DNA from: Alisma plantago-aquatica
Taxonomy: Eukaryota > Streptophyta > Magnoliopsida > Alismatales > Alismataceae
DNA length: 64,000 nucleotides
Direction of reading: 5' to 3'
Assembly (NCBI GenBank): GCA_963693085.1
Contig: OY856412.1
Coordinates: 1,060,534,244-1,060,598,243, forward strand
How positions within the stretch are numbered: the stretch's first letter is position 1; every line of letters begins with the position of its first letter. Under the pieces are notes generated by a model. It did no database searches and was not told where the DNA came from. It worked only from the letters and a program-made list of their open reading frames with translations. A program made the position numbers and the translations under genes. Positions 43,326 through 56,639 of this stretch are shown here, one piece after another.

Positions 43326-46189
43326 TGTTACGACCCCACCTCCCGATAACCCCAATTAAGGGAGACCGAGAGGTCAAAGCCGCACACATAATTTCCAGAT
43401 CAAAGTTCAGCAATTAACTGATAACAATTATTAAATTCTACTAAACTAAACTGAAAGGCTGTAATAAATAAAATTCTTGCATACCTTTGAAAATTTTGGA
43501 ATTCTAAAACTTCTATCCAGAACTCAGACTAACTAACTAATCCTCCTTGAACTTTAATTAGTGTATTGCATAATATGACAGATTACTGTTTGTCCTTTTT
43601 GTCTTGTACCTAAAATGCCGACAAACAAAACGTCGGTCAGCCAAAGATGTTATGTGGGGGATTCACTAATCATGCAATTATCTATAACAAAGTATTGCAT
43701 TCAATTATTATTTAACAAACAATGTTACATTTTAAGTATAACTACGCGATCCATGTGTACCCTATCCCGTGCGCTGTCCCTACAGTGGACCTGGATACTA
43801 CCTCCCTTATGGTAGATTCCCATTATACCCCTCATGACTTCACCTATTAGGTGAATCAATTTCTACGGCTGAGTCACATGGCACTACCCATAGGTAGCCC
43901 ACTCCTTAACTCATGGTATGCTAAGAGTCTCATGGCACTACACATATGTAGCCCAGTTTCTAACTCATGATACCCTAGACCTTGCTCTAGGTTATCCTTA
44001 GCCTTTGCATAGCCACAGGGGTGGACTCAGATCTAGCTAGTTATACATGTTTACTCATAGTGATAGTCATAGTCACTTTATAGTTGCATGAATTAAAACA
44101 GCCAACAGTTATTTCAAACATTGAGGAAACGTCGATAAAATCCTCGGGAAACTAATCGATATAGTCATAAGCATAACCACATACCTCTTATTGCAGTTTC
44201 AGATACAAAATCCAATGTGAAGAGAGAGAATATCCAAGCAATCAAACAATTTTCATAGAAACCCTGAAAATAAAAGTACAAGTTTACTTTTATTAATATC
44301 TATCCAATTCCATCTTATTCCTTAGGGTTTCTATTCCAATTTTATGGTTTTCTTGAAAATTAGGGTTTTGCCTTCATTCTTAAGTATTATGAACCCTAAT
44401 TCCTCAAATCCACTTTAAACCTTTAAATTCTCTCCTTTTAATATTCCTAACAGTTTTAGGATCATTATTTAGCAACTTATCAAAATAACAAGGTTTCCTT
44501 CTTCTTTTACCCTAAATTAGGGTTTTCATGTACATTATCTTTCATTCTTAGACATAAACCCTAATTTATCCATATTGGTATTTAAAACGGATGAAAACTT
44601 CATATTATTAATTACCAGGTTTATAAACCTCAACTTAACCCATTAAGTTACAAAGAAACATCTTTTATATGCAATTAGGGTTTTCAATTAACTTGAAATG
44701 CATTTTACTAGAAATTAAAGTACTTTTGCAAAACGAACTGGAATCAGGTTATACAATCATTTTTATCAGATTCCTTACATTTTTCTACCCAACTTTCATA
44801 TATAAAGTTTCTTCATACAAGATTCCTAGCTATCCCTATGATTTTAGCAAGGAAAAGCATTTATTTGCAATTTCGATCAGAGATGGAATTTTACCAAAAT
44901 TTCGCGGCCGTTTGATTGGTGCGCCTATGGTCTGCACCTGGATCCAACGCATGTTGTCGATTAGCTCCACTACTGGTTTGTGTGCCCCACTACTTTGTTG
45001 TTGATCGTCGGATCTCTTCTTGGTCCACGACGGACCACAATCTCACGGCTGGTGGCGCGCGCACCCACTAACAACAATCTACAGTCGCTTGCTGGTGTGG
45101 GCCGTCGATCGGTCTTTGCGGTCCACGGTCAACTGCGATCGCACGGTCTCTACTCCTCGACCTCACTTGAAGCAGCAGGCTATATCGGCGGCGGCGCCGA
45201 CGCCCGAGGTCACCGGAGATACGTGCTCTCGTCTGGCTGGAGCACAAGGGAACTAGGAGAGGTCCCGTTCGGGTGTGTGAGGGTTAGAGAAGTTGAGAGG
45301 GGGTGTCTATTTATAGGGTTTTGGTACCCTATTAGGGTTCTCCAACCTCGCCGCCATCCTATTACTCATACCAATTGGGCGTTCTTTCTAGAACCCATGA
45401 AACACCCCAAAACGTAGGCTGATCGTGCGCGAAATCATCTCCCAAAGACTCTCGTGGTCTTGTATTTGTATTTGGTAACATGTGGTACAAGAAAATTGGA
45501 TTGGGAAATTCTTGATTTCCCTCCCCCTTTCCTACTGTGAGTTGAGGGGGGACGACGACCATCCACCCTTGGATCCGTGATCCCCTAGATCACGCGGGCA
45601 TCCAATGGCTGGCGTCGTTTCCTTTATTCTGTTTTCTTAAAAATGATTTAAAAAGGGAATTTTATCAAGGAAACTTGGGAATTTCATTTCTCTTTCCTCG
45701 ATTATTATTTTTCACTCAAAATTTAAGTGAAACTCCCTCTCAACATTATCTACTCACGTGTTAAATTTTAAACCCCAATTCCAAAGGAAAAAGGTGTTTC
45801 GTTCATATGCAAGTTATTCTTTAGTACAACCAAATTAATTGATATTTCCACTTCTTTTGTCATTATCTCATCATCCTGAGTTCCTTGAACCCCAAGGAAC
45901 CTTTTTTTTCCTTTATTACAGAATTCATTTTTGAAAAAAGTATCCCTTAGCCTTTTAATTACCTTTTATTCATTTTCATATATATTTCCTTATTAAATGG
46001 AATTCCTTTTTCATTTCTTTTTGTTTTTCTTAGGCTTAATGGCCAATAAGGCCCATCAAGAAAACATGAAAGACTATTATTCAGGAAATTCATTCAAATC
46101 AAATCATGAAATCAAATATTGATCTTATTTATCTTTTTAAAAGAGATCAAAACATCTCATGACATGTTTTGGAAAATGAGGTTATAACA
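43326..46189 (-). repeat. 5' LTR of gypsy-4
   Basis: Near-identical in structure to 35159-38020. The minus-strand TATA box at 45308-45317 would drive the element, with transcription running towards lower coordinates through the GC-rich block at about 44900-45250. Confidence 0.93.
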
Positions 46190-46324
46190 AAGGACTTTGT
46201 TCTTGTAAAGGTTCTTTGGCATCATCGTGGTGTTGAGGAAGCCACATGGGAGCTTGAGGAAGAGATGAGGAAGAAGTATCCCTCACTTTTCTCTTCAGAT
46301 TTTGAGGACGAAATCCATTTGTAG
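46190..46324 (+). pseudogene. gag-pol: Gag-pol of internal region 3, chromodomain end
   Basis: After the AAGGA duplication (46190-46194) the chromodomain of internal region 3 resumes (Val-Leu-x-Lys-Val-Leu-Trp-His-His-x-Gly-Val-Glu-Glu-Ala-Thr-Trp) and ends with TAG at 46322. It matches the end of internal region 2 at 26060-26187. Confidence 0.9.
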
Positions 46325-46336
46325 AGGTTTATGGCT

Positions 46337-49300
46337 TGTAAGGACCCTAACCTTCGTTTTGGGCTTACCCTGTTTGTTTTGCCTAAAACTTGTGCTTGGT
46401 TGCTTTCTAATCATCTTTAGTGGTGATTAGGGTTTGCTTTTTCTTAGTTGAAAGCTGGAAAAGTGGTAAAATGTGTGGACAAGTGTCCCTTGGTAAGGTG
46501 ACACCTTGCCTTGGTTTAACCTTGACCCCCCATCTATATATGCCTTGCCTTTCTCTTCCTTAGGAACCCTTTAGTTCTTTGTTGCTCCTCTCTTCCTTGT
46601 GTGCATGATACACCTCTCCCTTGCAACCTTGGTGGCCGATACCCTCAGAAGAGCTAAGGTTGGTGGCCGATCCCCTTGGAGGAGTTCCCTTCTTCTTCCT
46701 TTAGCTTGGTGGCCGAACCCTAAGTGGGTCTTGTTTCCTTGGTAAGAATCTTCCCTCTCTCCTTAGAATCTTCTTCTCCATCTTGCCTACTCTTCGGCCA
46801 TGGTGGTTATGCTTCTTATTGCTTTTCTTGAGGTGGCCGAAGTAGTGTGCTTGGAGATAGGAGCTTAAAGCTTGGAGGTTTGGAGCTTGAGGAGTTTGCT
46901 TAAGGTGGGTTACATAACTTCTAACCCTAGCTATATTACCTTCTCTATGTTGCATGTTTCATATATGTTGATGATCGGCGATTGCATGCTATGTATCTTG
47001 CTCTAATACATGTTGTTGATCTTATGAATTTAATGAGCATGATGTTGTTTATGGTCTGTATGACTTTACACCTAGTTGGCTGAACCATGGTTTAGGGTTT
47101 TCTTGTTGAGAAAAACTCTTTTCTCTCCTTGGTCTAGAAAAGTGAGTTTGAGCTCTAGTAATGTGGGAAATACCCCTCTCTTGTATAAGTTGAGAGGTGA
47201 GCTTACATTCTAGTTGCTTAGGCAACACCCTCCTCTCACCATGGATGTGTGAGGTGAGATTTTGGATAGATGATGACCTATGTTGAGGTCGATCCTTGTG
47301 GTTGCCTTATTTGTGATAGAGGTTGTGCAAAACCCCTCTCTCTTGGTTGTTGGGATGTGAGATGGCCTTCTTGATCAATTAGGGTTTGGTGCCCTTGTGC
47401 TTGAGGTTGAAGATGACCTTGTGGGGTTGTGCCTTGCACGATAGGACCTTGGAGTTGTGCTACCCGATAGCTTTGTTTGGAATTGTACCTTTGGGTGACA
47501 TACCTTGTTGAGATAGTTGGCTTGGTGCCTGTTATTCTTTGGACGATACAGCATGTATAGAGGATGCCGATGCACTCCCTTGTCTTGAGATGGTCTTGGT
47601 CGATAGGCTTTGATATCTTGTTTCCTGGAACAACCTTGGCCGTTATCCTTGTTTAAATAAGCTTGGGCGATATGGTGTGGTGCCCAGGATGGCTTTGGCT
47701 GATACCACCATGTCTTAGTTGAGCTTTGACTTATATGAAGTGTTGGACGATGTGGCTTCATGCCTGACATGCTAACCCAAGATGTTGGCCATTATGATGC
47801 TTCATGGCCATGCACGCCACCACTCTTGGGCGTCATGGGTACCCTGGCCGATAGGGTTAACCCTCAAATGATGCTGAGATGGTTGCATGATAGGGGCGCC
47901 TTGGGCAACACCTATTTCGTCGATATGGCTCATGTTGAAGGTTAGCCGATAGTGAAACCTAACCCTAACCCTAGCTTGGTGCCCGATAGACCCTTGGTCG
48001 ATAGCCATGGTAGTGTTGTACAATATACCTTGGTGTTGGATGCCCGGCACCATGAGTGCTAATGGAACCTTGATGCATGTTAAAGGATGTGTAGTGGTTG
48101 TCCGATATGGTGGTGAGTTGCCTTAGGGTTGGAAATCCTAGCCGTTATACCCTTGGTAAGGGTATTTCTATACCGAGTACACCCTTTGATGAGGGATGGC
48201 GTTGCTCGCCATGCTTAGTGAGGGTTGCAGGAGTTTTGGTGAGGGTTATGATAACTCGGAATGTATATAGTTGATGGTTCTCTTTTAATAATGATGATAC
48301 AAGTGAAATGATGTAACCACTTTGAATCCTACAAATATGTTGATAAGTTAAAATAATAAATTGTGAACCAGGAAGCTTGGAAGCATATGATGTTGCTATA
48401 CATGTTGATATGACACATGCATATGGTCACAAGTGTAAGGCATAATATATGCCCATGATTGATAATAATACTATGAATGATAAAGCTTATGTGTGATGTA
48501 CTCAGGAATGATTCTTTATACTTGATAGTATAATAATAATCATGTTAATCCATGATGGCTTCAATTATCTTTGTGGATGTGTGCACTAACCATGCAGGTA
48601 TTTCATGTGGATTCATGACCTGGTAAGAGCTATGAGACATATGTGCTGGAATAGCACCATGTGGTAATATGGCAACAAGTTGATAGGTCTGAGGACCTGA
48701 TATAAGACTGAGTGCCTAGTTGAGGTGTTATCCTCTGATGACGATATATGGGATGTGTTCCCAGGATGCTGATGCATGATTGTGATGCCTTGAGAGGTAG
48801 TGGTTGATATCATGCGGGATTGAGGTCCCAAGACAATATGCTGATGGCAATAATAATGTAATTCTATAAGGCTATGTTATACTTTGTTTTACCTCAACAA
48901 TTGGTTTAAAATATACTAATTAATTATAGATAAACATATCATGTAGTTTTCCCTAGCCATAGATCCATCATCTTCAGAACCTGGTGATGGTGAAATAGGT
49001 TTATCCTACGGGATTACTTGGAGCACATATTGTTGAATATGTGAGGTTTCCCCTAGCCTAAAATAGGAGGGTTGAGTGCAACTGCGGTTGCAGACTCAGA
49101 ATATATGGAGCATGGTGAACAGGCTCCTGGCTCAGGATATGTGATGATGAGCATGATGCGTTCATGACTTGGATGTATGTACTAGCACCTATGATGAGGT
49201 GAGCTAGAGATATGGGTAGCTTGCGGAGCTGACCCAGAGACTGAGGCCTACATGCATAAGACTACAGTCTTGCTTGATGATTCATGTACTGACCATGGGA

Positions 49301-50240
49301 AGGTGAGGTCATGGAGTCCGAATCTCCTTAGACCTTGTGTGGCACCGGATTGTGCTTCACATCCAATGGTTGGATTTGAGCAGGGAAGGCTCACTTCCTC
49401 AGGGCATAATAAAATGTAATCCAGCCGAATGGTATATCTTGCTTAAAGAAAAACACAGAACATTGATTGAGGCCTTGCTTATATAGTTGATCTAGTTACA
49501 CCTTGCATTTATGTGTGCGATCCTTATATTCTGTAATAAGTTTTTATATAGATTATCTTATCAATCATGTTCCATAAAGAATACTTGGTTATATGCCTCC
49601 CAGATATCTTGGTAAGCTTGATGGTATTAATAGCTTCGCTCAGTATGCTGCTCTTGTTATACGCTTTATCAGTTATCTGCTGTTATCTGCTTTAACTTTT
49701 GAGGTTTTATATTTTTGGCGGGGAGTTATGTTTATCGCTAGGACTGTGTGTCTCACCCCTCTGGTTTACACCCTTTTTAGGTGATCACTCTAGACATGGT
49801 GGTGGTTGTGAGGTTGCGGTCGAGCAACAAGAAGAGCAGTAGAAGGCAAGAGATGGACATGCTGCTATTTTGGTGGTTTTGTAGTAGAGTCCTAGAGTCA
49901 TCCCTATACTCTTAGGTCCTCGGAGGTGTTTTGACAATATTTCGTGATGTCTTGCAGTTGTAATCTTTATATAACCTGCTGCTGGACGTACATGGCCGTT
50001 ATGTATATAAACATGTGTTAAACTCTGGTGCGAACGGTACAGCTGGTTCCAATAAGCTGTGTACCTATAACAAGGCTTGTGAATGTTTATATTACATGTT
50101 TCTCTACAGGATTTGGATGCAAAAGTACTCTCATGTATGCTTTCTGCAATCAATTTTAATTAACCCTTGTTTTTGGTAATATGTGGTTCCACACATTTTT
50201 GTGTGCCATCTCATTGTCTGTGTGATGGCGGGGTGTCACA
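46337..50240 (+). repeat. LTR-3 of the gypsy tandem (about 3.9 kb)
   Basis: Starts TGTAAGGACCC and ends GGTGTCACA. Relative to LTR-2 it lacks about 300 bp near its 5' end (junction around 46450-46460). A TATA-like TATATATG lies at 46535-46542. The conserved stem box is at 49717-49764. It is followed directly by copia gag sequence. Confidence 0.9.
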
Positions 50241-51413
50241 TCCAGCACCCTAATGGCCAAGATGTGCTCTATAATGTATAATGGTTCTTGTGGGATCTGT
50301 GAACACATCATGGAGATGAGAGATATTGCCGCACAACTCAATGAGATGGAGTTATCCATCTCTGATGCATTTCTTGTTCATTTCATTTTAACTTCCTTAT
50401 CTAGTCAGTATGGATCATTCAAGGTCTCTTACAACACACAACAGGAAAAATGGTCAATAAATGATTTATTGGCCACGTGTGTTCAAGAAGAAGAGGGACT
50501 TAAGAATGAAGGGGTTCCTACTGCACATTTAAGAACTCACAACAACCATAGCCATAAGGGTAAAGGAAAAATGAAGGGAACTGCTCCTATCTCAGGTGGA
50601 GTGTCCAAGCCAGGTGATGGCAAGGCTGGAGGAAGCAAGGTTAATATAAAATGCTTCTTCTGCCACAAGAAAGGACATGTAAAAAGGAGTGCTTCAAGTA
50701 CAAGAAATGGTTGGAAAAGAAAGGTATAATGTCTCTTGTTTCATATGAAAATCATCTTTCTAATGTTCTATTATATAGTTGGTGGCTTGACTCTGGTTCT
50801 ACTATGCATATTTCCAATACATTACAGGGATTTCTGAATCAAAGGAAATCAATAGAGCGTGAAAAAGTCCTTTATTCTGGAAATAAATTGGGTTCACGTG
50901 TAAAGGCTGTTGGCACATGCAGATTAATCCTTGACAATGGAAGCTTGCTGGATCTAGAATATACTTATTATGTACCAAATTATATTAGAAATTTATTCTC
51001 TATTTCTAGACTAGACAAATTAAACTATGGTTTCTTTCTTCAAAGTGGACAATTGTCATTGTATAAAAACTCCAATTTAATTGGTACTTGTGTTTTAATA
51101 AATGATCTTTATCAAGTTCAATTAATCCCTCATTTTGATCAATCATTTATGGTCCAGCATAATGTTGCTGGAAATAAACGCACATTACTAGATGAAAAGT
51201 CATCACTACTTTGGCATCGAAGGTTGGGACACATATTTAAAGAAAGAATTCAAAGGTTAGTAAAGGAGGGAATTTTAGGACGCTTGGACTTTATTGACTT
51301 TGGAACATGTGTTGAATGCTTAAAGGCTAAGAAAACCAACAATTCTAAGAAGGGATCCTAGATTAATAGTGGAACATTAGAAATAATTCACACGGATATT
51401 AGTGGACCTTATC
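50241..51413 (+). pseudogene. gag-pol: Ty1/copia gag-protease-integrase fragment (host of the tandem)
   Basis: The N-terminal part of Gag lies left of the tandem, outside the window. What is visible: the C-terminal part of a copia-type Gag; a CCHC knuckle (about 50650-50695) with a 1-base frameshift inside it; protease with Trp-Trp-Leu-Asp-Ser-Gly-Ser (about 50780-50805); the pre-integrase zinc finger (His...His...Cys-Val-Glu-Cys, about 51210-51325); a TAG at 51359; and the first integrase Asp (His-Thr-Asp, about 51390). The element is then cut by the solo LTR. Order and motifs fix it as copia; I do not assign a lineage. Confidence 0.85.
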
Positions 51414-54400
51414 TATAATGACCCATTTTCAAATTAGTCATCTGATTAGGGTTTACTTGGATAATTGTATGCTTAATTAAGTTGATCATTGTTTAAAGCT
51501 TGATTAGTGATGGTAGTTAAATTTTCATGTTTTAAATATAATGAGAAGTTTTAATCGTACTTTGATCTACCTAATTAGGGTTAACATTTCAAAAACCCTA
51601 ATCGGCCCAAATTAGGGTTTTGGTGATATATGAATACAAAATTTGATAAGTATAGTGTCTCACTAAATGATTTTTAGTATTTTATTTCGTAACAATGGTT
51701 TAATTCAAATTTGAATATGATTTGTATATATAAAATGTTAACACTCTTGAAAAATATCAGAATTTTTTAAGAATATTCTGACATGTTTATCGATCGAGTT
51801 TCAAACTCGACCGATCATATTTTCAGATTGATATAGAAGTATGGTAATTTAATTTTATATTTTTATTGGTATATCCAATTGATCTAAAATTTTAAATATA
51901 GTTTAATAACTCCATTATAGACACCCTGTTAAATTGGAGTGTTTTTTGGATGACTTTTTATCTCTTCAGAGAGGAGTGTCGGTCGAGTTTTGTGTAGGAC
52001 AAACTCGACCGACCATGCTGCTGACTGCAATATAGTAGTGTAGTATTTTATTTTAAATTATTTATTGGTAATTCCAAATTATCTAAATTTTTTACTTTAT
52101 CTTATAATCTCAATTTCAGACATTTGGTTTAATTTGCATAATTTTTGGATGAGGTTTGAGTTCTGAAACATGTGGTTTCGGACGAGTTTATAACTCAGTT
52201 GACCAACCAGTCTGAGCAAAATAAAAATACATTGAGGGGCTTGTTTGCAAATGTTCTAAGCACCTCAATTCATCTATATCATAAACTAACACACAAGAAG
52301 CTCTCATAACTCGTCCTTCTTGTCAAAGAAACGAAATTCTTGAGAGAGAGAAGAGCTAGGGTTTTGAGTAGAGAAAGTGGAGGAGATGATGACCTAGGGT
52401 TTCTCTATCCAAGATATGATGAAATGAAGTAAGTTTAGCTTCTTTGCATAGCATTTCATGGTGAATCTTCTCTCACATGTAAAGATTCCATCCCTCCCCT
52501 GATTTGATTTGAAATCACATCAAATATCCCCCTTTTCTCACTCTTTCTCTTCTAATCCCCATTTCTAGGGTTTCCGAGTTGAGAGGAGAAAGAATTGGAT
52601 TCTTTTGCGAGAGTTTGATTGGGTTTTGAAAAATTCAGAGGTTGACCTACGAAATTAAGGTGCTTGGAAACTAAGGTGAGTGTTTTTCTCCCTCCTAAGA
52701 TTTGTATTCATGTTGAAAGCCTAATTCAATCCGGCTAAAATAATCAGAAACCTTGTTTGTATATGTATGTGATTGGATTTGATTTGGGAAAGATAATGGG
52801 GAATCTAATTTTATTGATTTTGATTATTTCTCATTGATTGAAACTTGATTAGTTCCTATTATATTTATTGAGGATGCATGGGTATTCTTATAGGTAGATT
52901 ACTATGGTATTTCATGTGAATTTTGCCTAAAAATCAGCCCAATGGCCAATATGCTTGGAATTGAATTGACATGTATAAAGTCATATTTGAATTGTACTAG
53001 ATTGTATTATACAAGTGTATTGTTGAATGTTAATGGAATTGAATGACCACATATCCTGATTAGGATTTGTGTTGAGGAAGTGAATGAAATGAGTCAATTA
53101 ATCAATGCATACTTATGATTGATGAATGAAATGTGTGAAAATGGAAACTAGAGTTTCCATGTTTGTGAATAACCCTAATGAACCCTTGAGACATGATTGG
53201 ATTACTGAATGATGTGATTATTATGATATGTTGAACTAAGGAGTGACTTCTTGAAAACCCTAAAGTTTATTACTAAGACAATTATGAGTGATAAACCTAG
53301 AACTTGTATATGATGTTTGAAATGTGATCAAATGCTGAAGTTGAAAGTATTAATACTTTAATTGAATATGATGAGTCTTACTAATATCACCTAAGTCCAA
53401 TGTATTTGTTTTAGTATAAAAAAGAATGATCATTGTTGATTATGGGAATGACATTAGTAGTCAACGTCAAGGTAAACTTATCTGAATATAAGAGACAATA
53501 TGAACAAGATGTACTTAAAGCTGATTGCAAGACAAAGATGAAACTAATGAAGATAGTATGATGCAGTATTTTATCTTTTATTTAATTACATATGGATTAA
53601 CCCAAATTAAATAAAATATACTAAGAATTGTACTTTGATAAATGTTATGTAGAAGAGAAGCATTGTATGTAAAGTGAATCAAGAAAGATTGGTCCATATG
53701 ATGTAATGAACATGAAATAAAAGAAGCTGAGACTACTGAGTATAAAATGATGGAAAAAGATAGGAATTAGTAGATGATTTAAAGAATGTAACTCTTACCC
53801 TAAAATGATGAGTTTGATGATGCTAATGAATGACAATCTCAAATGGGTGATGAAGAGATGTACAAAGCCGTAGTTGAATTCAACTAAATGATGAAACTCA
53901 AGTATTTGAATTGACTTATAAGAATGTGTTCTTGTATTGTGATTATTTGATAGAATACTTGTATTATGAGAATGAACTATTTTGATGGAATTCAAATGAT
54001 AATCAACATGTGTTGACTAGTAACCTCACATGAAGAATGTGAAATAATAGAAGAATAGAACTAAGTCTGGTATGCATGTATATGCATGGAATTTATTGGC
54101 ATCTATTCAGATTGTATGGAACATGCATATGTTGTATGATAAATCTATTATGAGTATGAGGAATGATACATGATATCTATATGCTTTTATTGTTGCTAGT
54201 TTTAATGCCTTTGCTAATATCTGTTCATAACTGTGATATATAATGAGCTGATAAGATTTATGTTGAAATGGAATTTAATATGCACTCCTTACATTGAGAA
54301 ATCCTGATAAGGGTAAATGTTGCATAATGAGATTATGTTTAGGGCTGAAAGCCCACTGATGATGATAAAACCTTGATGGGGTAAATGATGGACAATAAGA

Positions 54401-56204
54401 TTATGTCCTGGGCTGAAATCCCACTGTTGATCATTGCTATGAGATGAAGTAGAAGATATAAATAATCATATGTGCCACAACATAAAGATTTATTGTGCTT
54501 CTTGCTTTGACCATTGTCCTTATTGATAAACTTGATCTGTTTCATGTTATTCTAGTTACGCGAGAATACACATATATGATATATGATGTTTTGAATTCTT
54601 ATAAGATGAGTAAAAGATATTAATAACAAGTGAAATGATGGAACATCTAGTTAGGTTCCCTGAACACCGTGAGTTTCCCCCAAGGACCAAACTGGGGAAA
54701 CAAAACGGATCTCCTTGTAGTAATCGATGAATTATGAGAAGGATTTCCGGAGTGTGGATCGAGACCTTAAAGGTTAGACCACTAGGATTTAGGAGTGAGT
54801 CATCTGGAGTGGCTCTGACCCTAAATCCTTGATGTGAAAGTCTATGTCCAGATGGAATAGACTCTGTTGAAATGAAATATGTGAAATGTGAAATGAAAAA
54901 TATGTGAAATACTATGATATGTGATATACTATTTTGTTGGTTCCTATCTCGTATACCTGAGATGAGGACATGAGCCTCTTTAGGCAACCCTGAGGTGGTC
55001 AGGGTCTGTTGTTGATATCTTAGGGTGTCCGGCTAAACCCTAAGATAGTGACGATGAGTCATTGACATGAGAATCAGGCGTGGCGACTTCTACTTGGTGA
55101 GGTATAAGACAAGTAGTTTCAAGGCAAATGAATAAAAGATGATAAGCCGTGTAGAACATGATTTGAATGATTATTACATTCCTTGTACTGCTAGTTGATG
55201 ATTTGTCATTATTGATTAAGCTTCATGTTGTGGAAAGTAATCATGTTGCTATGGACAGTTTCTACTTCATATTATGATCTGTCATGCTGACAAGTTATAA
55301 ATGTTGGGATTTATATCCATTTTGAATATGAGTTGGATTGCTTGCTATTTGATAGTATTATTTAGTAGATATGTATTATGTGTACTTCAACTTCACTACT
55401 ACAGGATGTGTTCCTGGTCCGACTGGTGGAGTGTCACAAATTTAATGTTATTGTCATGTATTGATTCAAAATGCTTAGAACTTGACTTATTACTCATGCA
55501 TTAGGATTCTTAATCTGAACTAAGAAGTATCTGTTGATTTGTTCATAGACATGCTTTAAAAGTTGTTTCAAAGTTATAATTAGTTTAAGTGATTACCTTA
55601 TATATTGGATTAGATTACCGCTGTAAGATAGATTTGACTCATGATAGAACTATCTGCTAGACTTTTCAATATCTGCATGTTTCTGTTAAGTTTATTATAC
55701 TTAATCTGATGCTGATGCATATACCTAGCTTGAGTGGGAGGTATCCACTCACTGGGGCTCTATATGAGTCTCATGAGGTTGTTTCAAATATTTTTAGGTA
55801 TAATGCTATCTAGAGGAGAGGTCACAACAAGGAAGATATAAATAGCATAATCTAGATAGATTAGAATGTCCATGTACTCTCTCTTTCCTGGGATGGGTTG
55901 TAGATTAAGTTTGTTCATCAATGTACATGTATCTGATGTTAACTGAACCACATATGAGAACAAGATTTGATTCTAGATTTAATGGAGTTGAATATGATTT
56001 GTGATATCTGAATGTGATGTCCTTGATGTGACATTGATTTATGAGTTTGTGAAGAAAGAAAAAGGAAAAATTTATCTGTCTTTTTCGTATATTGTTTAAT
56101 CGCCTTTGTCGAGAATTCATTGTTTTATTTCATAATCTGGGTTTAGGTTTGGGATTATCTCTAATGGTTGGTATTTATGCTGATCAAAAGAGTGGGTCTC
56201 GACA
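51414..56204 (+). mobile_element. Probable solo LTR of a Ty3/gypsy element (about 4.8 kb)
   Basis: It interrupts the copia integrase exactly between the first Asp region and the Gly-Lys-Tyr-Phe motif. It starts TATAATGACCC (close to the TGTAATGACCC start of plant gypsy LTRs) and ends CTCGACA. No gag, pol, primer site or polypurine tract is present over 4.8 kb, hence a solo LTR. Flanking pentamers are TTATC and TTTCC, so the target duplication has decayed or the ends are off by a base or two. It contains roughly 195-bp degenerate repeats each with a CGGTCGA-type hairpin. Strand is inferred from the terminal sequences. Confidence 0.65.
51700..52206. repeat. Degenerate ~195-bp tandem repeats with one hairpin each
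   Basis: Three inverted repeats are centred near 51803, 51995 and 52192. The middle one is a perfect 13-bp stem (GTCGGTCGAGTTT, 51978-51990, with 52001-52013). The first has TCGAGTTT/AAACTCGA. The third is decayed. The AT-rich sequences between them are similar, including a TATTGGTA...CCAA segment and TTTTTGGATGA. Confidence 0.75.
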
Positions 56205-56524
56205 TTTCCTACCTTGCTTTACAGGGGGAAAATATTTTGCAACCTTTATCAATGACTATTCATGATATATGTTCCTCTACTTACTAAACGACAAAAGTGA
56301 TATTTTTCAAGCCTTTAAGGAATTTAAGGTTGAAGTAGAGAAACACTTAGGTAAAGTGATTAAGATAGTCAGATTAGATAGGGGATGTGAATATGATGGA
56401 AGGTTCACTGAGATGGGACAAAGAAATGGACCATTTGCACATTTCCTTCAAGAAGAGGGTATTGTACCTCAATATACAATGCCAGGCACACCAGGTCGAA
56501 ATGGTGTAGCTGAAAGAAGGAATC
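56205..56524 (+). pseudogene. Ty1/copia integrase core, continuation of the host copia
   Basis: Continues the integrase after the solo LTR: a Gly-Gly-Lys-Tyr-Phe motif, a stop in Asp-Tyr-Ser-stop-Tyr at about 56261, a second catalytic region (Arg-Leu-Asp-Arg-Gly, the family norm being Ser-Asp-x-Gly), and the Gly-Val-Ala-Glu-Arg-Arg-Asn motif with the catalytic Glu near 56510. Copia similarity stops at about 56524. Confidence 0.85.
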
Positions 56525-56639
56525 AATTACAAAGGCAGTTTGGTCTTTCCACTGATGCTATTTTTCTCAAATGCTCGAATTTGAGTTGTGACCTGATGAC
56601 TCTTTTGCCCATTCCCCTTTGATCAATGTGTCATACACG
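56525..56639. other. Unassigned junction segment
   Basis: 115 bp between the end of recognisable copia integrase and the presumed LTR start TGTAACATC at 56640. Either the LTR starts earlier than I place it, or this is filler DNA. No recognisable coding. Confidence 0.4.

Larger units (their letters stand above)
35159..46189 (-). mobile_element. Gypsy-4: complete minus-strand Ty3/gypsy chromovirus
   Basis: Two LTRs (35159-38020 and 43326-46189) flank an internal region of about 5.3 kb read on the minus strand: primer-binding site next to the right LTR, gag, pol, chromodomain, polypurine tract next to the left LTR. The 5-bp target duplication AAGGA is exact. The LTRs differ at roughly 2-3% of sites where I compared them. 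All coding domains are present but broken by stops and one frameshift, so the copy is dead. Confidence 0.95.
17148..50240 (+). mobile_element. Tandem Ty3/gypsy (Tekay-like): LTR - internal 2 - LTR - internal 3 - LTR
   Basis: Three homologous LTRs (17148-20196 partial, 26200-30405, 46337-50240) separate two internal regions, both beginning with a primer-binding site and both encoding degraded gag-pol. The middle LTR is shared. The first LTR is cut at its left by gypsy-1; about 1.16 kb should lie left of the window. Nested inside are an RTE LINE and gypsy-4. The right flank (TCCAG at 50241) is copia gag, so the tandem inserted into a copia element. The arrangement is seen directly; unequal recombination as its cause is inferred. 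Confidence 0.85.
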
